12,475 nt of DNA from the NCBI GenBank assembly GCA_910580015.1, contig CAJTVT010000057.1:1-12475 (forward strand), given 5' to 3'. The notes under the pieces were generated by a model. The model was not told the origin of the DNA. It did not search any database and saw nothing but the letters and a program-made list of their open reading frames with translations. The translations under genes and the position numbers were made by a program. Each line of letters opens with the position of its first letter. Positions within the stretch are counted from its first letter, which is position 1. The DNA is from an uncultured Lachnospiraceae bacterium. Its GTDB lineage: Bacteria; Bacillota; Clostridia; Lachnospirales; Lachnospiraceae. Of the stretch, positions 7,319-12,475 are shown piece by piece.

Positions 7319-8041
7319 ATGTCTAAAAGGAAAATATCCGTTGAGGATAAGCTATATGCTGTAAATATGTATCTAGATGGAAAAGAAAGTCAGCGTTGAA
7401 TTGCATCTATGTTTGATGTCAGCGTAGTTTCTGTCCAACAATGGATGCGTAATTATGAATCTATGGGTTCAAATGCATTCACTTTAAAGGGAAACAAGAA
7501 ATATTCCAATGCAATTGAAACAGCAAGCGGTTTTGGATTATTTGGCAGGACGAGGTTCTCAAGATGATATTTATAAAAATATGGAGGCATCTTTCTTAAA
7601 AAACTCGAAGAGATAGAGAGGAGGCGGGGCTAAGCCTGGTCCGTCACGAACACATATACCAGGCAGTCAAAGAAGAATACGAAAAACATGGCTATTCCAT
7701 TACTGACCTTTGCAAACTCGGTGGAGTGTCCAGAGCTGCTTACTATAAATGGCTGCATAGAGAAATCCTGGAAAATGAACACAAAGACAGGAGAACTTGC
7801 AGCTGCTGGAATGACACAAAGCATGTCAAGAGTTGGGAAATGTATCGACAATGGTCCGATGGAAGGATTTTGGGGAATTTTAAAACGAGAAAGATACTAT
7901 GGAAAACGATTTACAGAAAAAGAAACACTTGTAAAAATGATTGAGAATTATATAGATTACTACAACAATAAACGTTTGCAAAAAAGTCTTGGGATTTTAA
8001 CGCCTATGGAAAAACATGAAATTTACTTGCAGGCTACATAA
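7319..8041 (+). pseudogene. IS3-family transposase remnants (orfA and orfB)
   Basis: OrfA begins at 7319 (MSKRKISVEDKLYAVNMYL), a helix-turn-helix transposase start. It meets TGA at 7397-7399, probably from CGA because the reading continues IASMFDVSVVSVQQWM. An extra base near 7510 then moves the frame to QLKQQAVLDYLAGRGSQDD. OrfB remnants start near 7632 (HEHIYQAVKEEYEKHGYS, GVSRAAYYKW). Near 7790 they jump to the last part of the integrase core in another frame (MTQSMSRVGKCIDNGPMEGF, then IENYIDYYNNKRLQKSLG). The join removes the region that should hold the first two catalytic Asp; only the Glu of the DDE triad (in PMEGFWGILKRE) remains. Three independent lesions make the copy dead, though it could still be moved in trans if its ends work. 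Confidence 0.88.
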
Positions 8042-8146
8042 AAACTGCCAGCAAATAATCTTACTGGCAGGAAAAATTTATATTTTTTCAATTGTCTACT
8101 TGACGGGGAGCAGTTCACTTAGTGCGACAGCCCCACTTTCTAAATC

Positions 8147-8380
8147 CTATATTCTGTTCCTTTCTGCTTTAAATGCCAGCTCCAATATATCTCCCTTTGT
8201 ATACCATCTCAAAAGTAATTCTTCAGAAGTCTTCATATAATAAAAAATGATTGATTTCACCAAGTGAACCAATGGGCCAATGTTTCCAAAATCAATCCCG
8301 TAAAATACTATCAAAACACTTTCTACAGCAATTTCCTATCGCACCTACAAGAAGCTTTTTTGAATCAGAATCTTCTATTC
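8147..8380 (-). pseudogene. Broken fragment of a protein, possibly immunity-type
   Basis: Read on the minus strand, an open frame of 62 codons runs from 8335 down to TAG at 8147. It includes YGIDFGNIGPLVHLVKSI and ELLLRWYTKGDILELAF. Just upstream, another frame (to about 8380) reads IEDSDSKKLLVGAIG and joins it if one base is restored near 8334, so this looks like one frameshifted coding remnant. No ribosome site is visible for the internal ATG at 8236. The segment FGNIGPLVH faintly recalls F-G-T-P-G-P-L-V-H in some polymorphic-toxin immunity proteins, but this is memory-based and weak. It lies directly downstream of the TIR gene on the same strand. Confidence 0.35.
8242..8297 (-). terminator. 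Weak candidate terminator behind the TIR gene
   Basis: On the minus strand, a 9-bp stem (8297-8289 with 8257-8249) encloses a 31-base loop and is followed by six T (8247-8242). The stem is AT-rich and the loop long, and it lies within the broken fragment. It could end minus-strand transcription from the TIR gene or be chance. Confidence 0.28.
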
Positions 8381-8409
8381 AGAAAATCCTCTTAATATTA
8401 TAAAATGTT

Positions 8410-8664
8410 TTATGATATAGGAGTTGCATTCTTCCACATATTTTTGATAGAATCGAGAATTGTATCATACGATTTCTCATCTTTTTGGGGAAATACATAC
8501 ATAATAGGAGAACGTCTTGCGTTTGTGCGATACTGATACATCATAACTTGGAACACGGAAAACTCCTGTGGGGAGTCTTTCCAAATATCAATTCCTATGT
8601 AAGAAGCAGTCATGTAGCCATGGAAGAGCTTCGCTTCCGCTAAGCCAGGATATTTTTTTCCCAT
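8410..8664 (-). pseudogene. C-terminal part of the TIR protein, out of frame
   Basis: This 84-residue frame overlaps the end of the TIR gene and continues its sequence: EWEK of the first frame joins KYPGLAEAKLFHGYMTA here if one A is added to the run of seven A (plus-strand T run 8653-8659). The joined product would be about 348 aa. The segment holds the rest of the C-terminal domain: a beta pair around YIGIDIW and a closing helix around SIKNMWKNA, a layout like PLD-like domains that have lost the HKD motif. Its own ATG has no ribosome site, so independent translation is unlikely. It ends with TAA at 8410-8412. It may be produced by slippage on the A run, be phase-variable, be a true mutation, or reflect a sequencing error. 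Confidence 0.7.
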
Positions 8665-9455
8665 TCCTTAAATTTCTTCAATACACTATAATGAATATCT
8701 TCGCCTTTTTTTCCACTTCCGTGTAAATATTCTTCCATTTCATGAAATCTATCCAAATCAAGCAACATATACCGAACCTTGATGCCATTTTTCAGCTTTT
8801 CCTCAATGATGTCGCCATATTTTCCAAGAAATTTGTTTCCAACTGCTGTAGATATAAAAATATCGTTTTTTGCATTTTGGATAATTGTGCCAGCATCATG
8901 CGTTTTTTCAGAATAAGAATGGAAATATGGTTTGATATTTTTTAGCGTACTGATAACAGATGACAAATCCCGATTTAATTCATCATAACCTTTCTCAGCT
9001 ATTTGTTTCACAATAGAAGACGGCAACAAATCATTAAAATGGTGATTTATATCAGCTGTCATCTTGATAAATTCCGTTTGGTTCTCAAAATTAACACATT
9101 GTTTTCCGCCAAGTGGCGATTTTTCCAAAGAATCAACCTCACAGCCGACTAGCAACGGAATAGTGGGTACATCTCTTGAAGCCATTCCTCCAGCTTCGTA
9201 GAAAATCCATGGGGCATAGATATTTTCATTTGAAAGACATAAGATACCAAGACGGCAACACTTCAGTTCACTACTAATTGATGTCCACCAGTCTGTTCCA
9301 GATGCAATATCTACATTGGAAACAAAACACTCAACATTCAGGTCTGGAAAAATGGTTTCCTCAATTATCTTTTTTAAGCCCATGGCAAAGTTATTGGTAA
9401 CCGAACCTGACCAGCTGATAAATATTTTGTTTTTTTTATTAGTTGGCATTCTCAT
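8640..9455 (-). CDS. TIR-domain protein with PLD-like C-terminal domain (shifted)
   Basis: The N-terminal 100 residues are a bacterial TIR domain: KIFISWSG (10-17), the DIASGTDWW loop (49-57), GILCLSNEN (70-78) and APWIFYEAGG (81-90). Glu87 sits where TIR NADases carry their catalytic Glu. Such proteins usually cleave NAD+ or make cyclic ADP-ribose signals in phage defence. From about 187 a second domain begins (GTIIQNAKNDIFISTAVG, GIKVRYMLLDLDRF), similar in layout to PLD-like domains without HKD. This frame ends after EWEKNILA because of a shift in an A run; the remaining 81 residues lie in the overlapping frame. The SD AAGGAG is only three bases before the ATG at 9455, so the second ATG (Met3, 9449) may be the true start. 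It has its own minus-strand promoter. No cyclase, sensor or ThsA-like partner is adjacent. Defence is inference. Confidence 0.78.
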   Translation of the reverse strand: MRMPTNKKNKIFISWSGSVTNNFAMGLKKIIEETIFPDLNVECFVSNVDIASGTDWWTSISSELKCCRLGILCLSNENIYAPWIFYEAGGMASRDVPTIPLLVGCEVDSLEKSPLGGKQCVNFENQTEFIKMTADINHHFNDLLPSSIVKQIAEKGYDELNRDLSSVISTLKNIKPYFHSYSEKTHDAGTIIQNAKNDIFISTAVGNKFLGKYGDIIEEKLKNGIKVRYMLLDLDRFHEMEEYLHGSGKKGEDIHYSVLKKFKEWEKNILA

Positions 9456-9508
9456 CTTCTCCTTTTAACAGTAGTATTATGTCACTCTTTACATTTTAAC
9501 ACATCTTT

Positions 9509-9536
9509 ATTATATATTTCTGTTCAATATTTTCAA
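9509..9536 (-). promoter_or_regulatory. Promoter of the TIR gene
   Basis: On the minus strand TTGAAA (9536-9531), a 16-base spacer and TATAAT (9514-9509) form a good sigma-A promoter. It leaves a leader of about 50 bases before the ATG at 9455. Confidence 0.72.
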
Positions 9537-9578
9537 GTATTAAAATGGATTTTAGCAGAAATCTTTCCCACACAATGA

Positions 9579-9776
9579 AGAAAGGAACAGGAATGGAGGG
9601 AAATCCAGCACGACCTTTTCAGCGGCTTCCTTTCAGGGCTTGAGGAAGTGTGGGAGCGGTCGGTGGATTTCAGTAAGAAGCTGTTCCTCAGGCTGGTGGA
9701 TTACGCAATGGTCTATTGCGATGGCAAGGTGGTGTTTATCTTCCGCAATGGGGCGGAAGTCACCATAAAAATTTAA
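9579..9776 (+). pseudogene. C-terminal tail of a serine recombinase
   Basis: After an in-frame TGA at 9576-9578, 65 codons stay open to TAA at 9774. They read as the usual end of large serine recombinases of Firmicute mobile elements: a helix (DLFSGFLSGLEEVWERS), then FLRLVDYAMVY, then the closing beta pair DGKVVFIFRNGAEVTI. No start codon, ribosome site or catalytic domain is present. It is therefore the last scrap of an integrase, left when an element was deleted or replaced. It marks the site as a former integration point. The local GC is higher than in the TIR gene, as expected for different origins. Confidence 0.6.
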
Positions 9777-9852
9777 AAGCGCGGTCAGGTTCTGGGGAGT
9801 CCTGGATATCCTGCTCACTGTTTGTGTGGGGGGAAACAGTAATTACTGTGTA

Positions 9853-9881
9853 TGGAAATTTGTGAAAAGTTGAGGTATAAT
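9853..9881 (+). promoter_or_regulatory. Possible promoter upstream of the protease relic
   Basis: TGGAAA (9853-9858, four of six matches to -35), a 17-base spacer and a perfect TATAAT (9876-9881) point toward the relic at 10019. The stretch 9882-10018 behind it is AT-rich; I see no gene in it beyond an 8-codon frame at 9974. Confidence 0.4.
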
Positions 9882-10018
9882 TTTGAAGTTTGAAGTATTC
9901 GAAGATTAAAATCTTTATAAATTCTTGAGTGAAATTGGTGAAAAAGTGTAAGGGGGATAAGGGGGAATTGAAAATGAAAGATAAAAATGCTTTTGAATAG
10001 CAACTGTTTTTGATTACT

Positions 10019-10341
10019 ATGATTATCGAAAGCATAGTTAGAATTGATGGTAAGTTATATTTTTCTCAGGGTTCTATTATACAGAGCAGTCACTATTTGA
10101 AGAAGGTACAGCTACACAAAAATGGCATAGGCTTGATAAATTTTGGCTTGTTACAAATAGGCATGTTGTAGTTCTCAAAATAGATGGAAAAGAATATTTA
10201 TCAGATTCATTTACGTTTTGCTTTAGAGAAAATGTAAATTGAGAGATTAGATGGAAAACTATTCTGTTATCAAGGGATGAATTATTTAGTGTTTTGAAAT
10301 TACATAAGAACAGTAATGTAGATGTGGCGGTGTTAAATGTA
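10019..10341 (+). pseudogene. Trypsin-like serine protease relic
   Basis: The reading starts MIIESIVRIDGKLYFSQG at 10019, then shifts frame near 10069 and continues GFYYTEQSLFEEG, FWLVTNRHVVVLKIDGK and DSFTFCFREN. It then meets TGA at 10240-10242, resumes with EIRWKTILLSRDELFSVL, and ends with HKNSNVDVAVLNV before unrelated sequence begins near 10340. The TNRHVV segment carries the catalytic His and DVAVL the catalytic Asp of trypsin-fold proteases. The Ser-containing second half is missing. Proteases of this sort (with N-R-H-V and D-V-A-V) are common in bacterial defence genes, where they act with partner proteins. The ATG lacks a ribosome site. One frameshift, one stop and a lost C-terminus make it clearly dead. 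Confidence 0.62.
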
Positions 10342-10486
10342 TCCCAAGACGCTCATGGCGTACTGCTCCACCATCTGCACGGTGACCAGCTTTTCACAGC
10401 CCTTCGCTGATTTTCTCCGTGAGAGCTTTCGGTTTCCTCCCTACCCCCGGCCTTGCACAGCCCCGGTTGCTGCCGTCTTTTGCCAC
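10333..10486 (-). pseudogene. P27-type phage terminase small-subunit relic
   Basis: On the minus strand a GTG at 10486, six bases behind GGGGTGA, opens AKDGSNRGCARPGVGRKPKA and continues LTEKISEG. This is the typical Gly/Arg-rich start of P27-family small terminase subunits, which bind phage DNA for packaging. TGA follows at 10396-10394. In the next frame the text jumps to EKLVTVQMVEQYAMSV, a segment I associate with the later helices of the same family, so a large internal deletion plus frameshift is likely. It ends at the junction with the protease relic near 10340-10350. Assignment rests on recognition of short motifs only. Confidence 0.45.
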
Positions 10487-10516
10487 CGTTTTCACCCCGT
10501 TTCTTTGATTTCGTTT

Positions 10517-10547
10517 GAAAAAATGCTGCGGAATCAAATACCGCAGC
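10517..10547 (-). terminator. Minus-strand rho-independent terminator
   Basis: On the minus strand GCTGCGG (10547-10541), a 9-base loop and CCGCAGC (10531-10525) are followed by ATTTTTTC (10524-10517). It would end a minus-strand gene coming from the right, but none survives there. Like the terminase relic just downstream of it, it is probably a leftover of phage sequence. The stretch 10548-10699 holds no gene I can support. Confidence 0.75.
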
Positions 10548-10699
10548 GCCTTCAAAAGCCTTTATTTTGCGGAAAATCCCGCAGGGATTAATCTCTCGTT
10601 TGATTTCCGATTTTTGTGCGTGGCACCCCACGCCCGTTCCCCGGCTGATTAGTTCCAAAGATTTCTACCGCCTCTGCCATCATTTTGTTTTTATTTTGA

Positions 10700-10729
10700 T
10701 TGACATTGTAAACCATATCATATATAATG
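10700..10729 (+). promoter_or_regulatory. Perfect promoter of the toxin-antitoxin pair, with a palindrome
   Basis: TTGACA (10700-10705), 17 bases, TATAAT (10723-10728). The words CATTGTA (10704-10710) and TATAATG (10723-10729) are inverted repeats with one mismatch and cover the core promoter. RelB-type antitoxins repress their own promoter by binding such sites, so this is the likely operator. Confidence 0.85.
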
Positions 10730-10749
10730 AAGAAAAAGGAGGTAGTCAA

Positions 10750-11022
10750 ATGGCAACAACACCAACTCAGATTCGAATCGATGCCGGCATAAAACAAGAA
10801 GCTTCGGCTCTTTTCAGCCAGCTCGGACTGGATATGTCCAGCGCAGTAAATATGTTCCTGTATCAATGCGTCCTTCGCGGTGGACTTCCTTTTGCCGTGG
10901 AGATGCCAGCGTACAGTCAGAAAACCCTTGATGCTATGGCAGAAGCTCGCCGTATTTCCTGCGATCCTGATGTCAAAGGATATTCCAGTATGGAAGATTT
11001 AAAAGCGGCTCTTGATGATTGA
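10750..11022 (+). CDS. RelB/DinJ-family antitoxin
   Basis: This small DNA-binding protein neutralises a YafQ/RelE-type toxin and represses its own operon. It has 90 aa, normal for the family. The ATG at 10750 is fixed by AAGGAGG (10736-10742), seven bases away; a longer frame from 10567 would run through the promoter. The N-terminus (TQIRIDAGIKQEASALFSQL, then GLDMSSAVNMFLYQCVLRGG) is the ribbon-helix-helix DNA-binding and dimer domain. The C-terminus (SMEDLKAALDD) is the acidic toxin-binding tail. The stop codon overlaps the toxin start by one base (TGATG), so the two are coupled. The gene looks intact although its toxin has lost its end. Confidence 0.93.
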   Translation: MATTPTQIRIDAGIKQEASALFSQLGLDMSSAVNMFLYQCVLRGGLPFAVEMPAYSQKTLDAMAEARRISCDPDVKGYSSMEDLKAALDD

Positions 11023-11408
11023 TGTACCAGGTCAAATTTACCACAGCCTATAAAAAGGCTTATAAACTCATGAAAAAACGTGGGCTGGATATCTCTTTGC
11101 TGGATGAGGTTGTCGACTTGCTGCGTCAGGGCAGGCAGCTCGAAGAACGCTACCGCGACCATGGGCTGACCGGAGACCTTGCAGATTTTCGGGAATGCCA
11201 TATCAAGCCGGACTGGCTGTTAATTTATCTCATCGAAAATGATATTTTAACGCTGACCTTAGTGGTAATTTCTTGGGTGCAAAAAATAACGATAGCACCT
11301 CCAAAAAATGGGTTATCGTTTAATTTTACACTATGGAATATCGAAAGTGTGGCAAATCCAACTAAGAAAACGATAGTCGCCTATGCATGGGTGCATCTGC
11401 CTTTCTGA
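11022..11408 (+). CDS. YafQ-type mRNA interferase with replaced C-terminus
   Basis: YafQ toxins cut mRNA on the ribosome. The ATG at 11022 overlaps the antitoxin stop; the TTG at 11019 is unlikely. Residues 1-81 follow the family: YQVKFTTAYKKAYKLMKKRG, then RDHGL (His47, matching E. coli YafQ His50), RECHIKPDW (His60 and Asp64, matching His63 and Asp67) and LLIYLIENDILTLTLV. Here the family would continue T-G-T-H-x-x-L-F and end at about 92 aa, with the catalytic His87 of YafQ. Instead the frame runs into foreign sequence (VISWVQKIT and 38 more residues) to TGA at 11408. The break is near 11262. Loss of the general acid/base His and the closing strand should leave it inactive; it may still bind the antitoxin. 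Confidence 0.85.
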   Translation: MYQVKFTTAYKKAYKLMKKRGLDISLLDEVVDLLRQGRQLEERYRDHGLTGDLADFRECHIKPDWLLIYLIENDILTLTLVVISWVQKITIAPPKNGLSFNFTLWNIESVANPTKKTIVAYAWVHLPF

Positions 11409-11467
11409 AAAGTGTTGATTTTACTGCGTTTGCCGTAAATGTAAAAACGATAGCACTGAGGAAATAT

Positions 11468-11518
11468 TTGTATCAATCTGGACACGCAATATGGCTTGCG
11501 TACCACAATTTGATACAA
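11468..11518 (+). repeat. Nested palindrome
   Basis: TTGTATCAA (11468-11476) and TTGATACAA (11510-11518) are perfect inverted repeats. Inside them ACGCAA (11484-11489) and TTGCGT (11496-11501) form a second perfect pair around a 6-base loop. Two stacked stems with unpaired linkers suggest a recombination or single-strand recognition site, or a structured RNA end. It contains no reading frame. Confidence 0.6.
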
Positions 11519-11519
11519 T

Positions 11520-11550
11520 GCACACAAACGTGAGTTTGGGTGCGTTTTTT
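11520..11550 (+). terminator. Rho-independent terminator in the inserted segment
   Basis: GCACACAAAC (11520-11529), tetraloop GTGA and GTTTGGGTGC (11534-11543) pair with one A-G mismatch and are followed by six T (11545-11550). It would stop transcription coming from the toxin-antitoxin promoter. Confidence 0.75.
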
Positions 11551-11592
11551 AACGATAGGAATTCCTAAAATATTTCTTAAGAAGTAGAAATT

Positions 11593-11632
11593 AAGATTCG
11601 GAAAGCAGATATTGTATTTTCGAATCTTTTTT
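11593..11632 (+). terminator. Second terminator upstream of the Fic gene
   Basis: A 12-bp stem (11593-11604 with 11617-11628, one G-T pair) with a 12-base loop leads into a T run to 11632. With the terminator at 11520-11550 it separates the Fic gene from upstream transcription. Confidence 0.65.
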
Positions 11633-11695
11633 ATTCCGAAAAACATAAAATATTATTCCTTATTTGTTGATATTATTCCGAAAAGGGGGTATAAT
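11633..11695 (+). promoter_or_regulatory. Fic promoter with three phased ATTCC words
   Basis: TTGATA (11667-11672), 17 bases, TATAAT (11690-11695). ATTCC starts at 11633, 11655 and 11675, spacings of 22 and 20 bases or about two helix turns. The outer two extend to ATTCCGAAAA, and the last lies inside the promoter spacer. This fits a repressor binding on one helix face, possibly the Fic protein itself through its N-terminal domain. Confidence 0.65.
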
Positions 11696-11721
11696 GTTTT
11701 GGAAAGCGAGGGTTACTATTT

Positions 11722-12475
11722 ATGTATATGACGGTAAAACAGGCTGCAGAGAAATGGGGGATTTCTGACAGACGAGTGCGTATACTTTGCTCGGAAGGAA
11801 AGATTTCAGGTGTCACCCGTGAAGGACGTAGTTGGATGATACCAGCAGATGCGAGAAAACCAGAGGATGGACGGTTTAAAGCAACAGAAAGTTTACTGAC
11901 AGCTATAGAGAGGAAGAAAAAAGAACTGGATACCAGACGCCCGCTGACAGAGGGGGAATTGGAACGTCTGACAGAGGAGTTCATTGTTGAGTACACTTAT
12001 AATTCCAATGCAATTGAGGGAAATACCCTGACCTTGCGTGAGACGGATATGGTTTTGCGTGGCCTAACGATTGACAGGAAGCCGTTAAAAGACCATATGG
12101 AGGCTGTCGGACATAAAGAGGCATTTGATTTTGTGAGCGATTTGGTAAAAGATCAGATTCCTTTATCGGAGAGTATCATCAAGCAGATCCATTATCTTGT
12201 ATTGTCAGATAAACGGGAGGACCGGGGTGTTTATAGAAGAGTTCCTGTCAGGATTATGGGAGCAAAACATGAACCGCCTCAGCCATATTTGATCCAGCCT
12301 AAGATGGAACAGCTACTGGAGGCTTATAGAAATAGTACAGAGTATATCATTACCCGGCTTGCACGGCTTCATATTGAATTCGAGGGGATTCATCCTTTTA
12401 TTGACGGAAATGGCAGAACTGGGAGGCTGCTTGTAAATTTGGAATTGATGAAAGCTGGATATCCGCCAATTGACA
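11722..12475 (+). CDS. Fic-domain protein with N-terminal DNA-binding domain (partial)
   Basis: Fic enzymes transfer AMP, or more rarely other phosphate groups, from nucleotides to target proteins. The 251 residues seen lack the end. Residues 1-45 (MTVKQAAEKWGISDRRVRIL, then REGRSWMIP) form an excisionase/MerR-like winged helix. SNAIEGN (95-101) is the inhibitory [ST]xxxE[GN] motif placed before the Fic core, so this is a class II Fic; Glu99 would block the ATP gamma-phosphate site. The active site HPFIDGNGRTGR (224-235) is complete, including His224. The flap region lies near RVPVRIMGAKHEP. The ATG at 11722 follows GAGGG (11708-11712) by nine bases. Two terminators and a separate promoter isolate it from the toxin-antitoxin remnant. 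The target is unknown; self-AMPylation and autoregulation are plausible. Confidence 0.93.
   Translation, partial: MYMTVKQAAEKWGISDRRVRILCSEGKISGVTREGRSWMIPADARKPEDGRFKATESLLTAIERKKKELDTRRPLTEGELERLTEEFIVEYTYNSNAIEGNTLTLRETDMVLRGLTIDRKPLKDHMEAVGHKEAFDFVSDLVKDQIPLSESIIKQIHYLVLSDKREDRGVYRRVPVRIMGAKHEPPQPYLIQPKMEQLLEAYRNSTEYIITRLARLHIEFEGIHPFIDGNGRTGRLLVNLELMKAGYPPID

Larger units (their letters stand above)
7220..8134 (+). mobile_element. Inactive, internally deleted IS3-family element
   Basis: The left end GGGGACTGTCGC (7220-7231) and the right end, read on the minus strand as GGGGCTGTCGC (8134-8124), form imperfect terminal inverted repeats. Beyond them both ends also share TGCTCCC and GTAGACAA words. 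Between lie remnants of both transposase frames in order. The element is about 915 bases, against roughly 1.4-1.5 kb for an intact copy, so a third or more is missing. I see no clear target duplication. A small hairpin (CTGCCAG 8045-8051 / CTGGCAG 8064-8070) follows the transposase remnant. Confidence 0.8.
11288..11558 (+). repeat. Dispersed AACGATAG words in the inserted segment
   Basis: AACGATAG occurs at 11288-11295, 11369-11376, 11446-11453 and 11551-11558, with an inverted TATCGTT at 11314-11320 that pairs with the first. Spacings are 81, 77 and 105 bases. The copies at 11288 and 11446 extend to AACGATAGCAC. I see no such word elsewhere in the window. They begin just after the toxin is cut off, so they belong to the foreign segment; their function is unknown. 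Confidence 0.6.

Noticed and set aside
9760..10035. Minus-strand frames of 91 and 62 codons rich in Phe, His and Ile
   Set aside because: AT-rich region with no ribosome site and no recognisable family; the plus strand holds the recombinase tail and the protease relic.
10353..10658. 101-codon minus-strand frame
   Set aside because: The terminase-like reading uses a different frame of the same strand with a ribosome site, and this frame crosses the terminator at 10517-10547.
10567..10749. N-terminal extension of the antitoxin
   Set aside because: It runs through the perfect promoter at 10700-10728 and has no ribosome site, while the ATG at 10750 has AAGGAGG seven bases upstream.
11288..11558. 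AACGATAG words as a CRISPR array
   Set aside because: The repeated word is only 8 bases, the spacing is uneven (81, 77, 105), one copy is inverted, and there are no cas genes.

Overview
The window looks like a chromosome segment of an anaerobic low-to-mid GC Firmicute, most likely a Lachnospiraceae-type Clostridium. I infer this from the style of the efflux adaptor, the SH3-NlpC/P60 hydrolase, the IS3-type relic, the strong AGGAGG ribosome sites and the consensus TTGACA/TATAAT promoters. No database was searched, so the taxonomy is inference.

Bases 1-7212 are an ordered, intact, plus-strand region. It starts with the 3' part of a tRNA-Thr(CGT) and its terminator, followed by a lone Sfp-type phosphopantetheinyl transferase. 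Next comes a tight four-gene MacB-type efflux operon: lipoprotein, very long HlyD/RND-like adaptor, ABC ATPase and FtsX/MacB-like permease. The last gene is a secreted SH3-SH3-NlpC/P60 peptidoglycan hydrolase. It has a perfect promoter preceded by a perfect match to the WalR box, which suggests control by the WalRK cell-wall system.

Bases 7213-10500 are a decayed accessory region. A dead IS3-family copy (nonsense, frameshift, internal deletion) sits right behind the hydrolase gene. On the minus strand is a TIR-domain gene whose C-terminal half, a PLD-like domain without an HKD motif, is separated by a one-base shift in a run of seven A. Behind it lies a broken fragment with a faint immunity-protein look. 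Then come the C-terminal tail of a serine recombinase, a trypsin-like protease relic (stop plus frameshift) and a P27-type phage terminase small-subunit relic, meeting at a junction near 10340. This looks like the remains of a defence or mobile island.

Bases 10700-11408 hold a RelB/DinJ antitoxin with a perfect promoter and a YafQ-type toxin that has lost its C-terminal catalytic segment to foreign sequence. That sequence (about 11262-11560) carries repeated AACGATAG words, nested palindromes and a terminator. After a second terminator, a promoter with three phased ATTCC words drives a Fic-domain protein with an N-terminal DNA-binding domain, which runs off the right edge.
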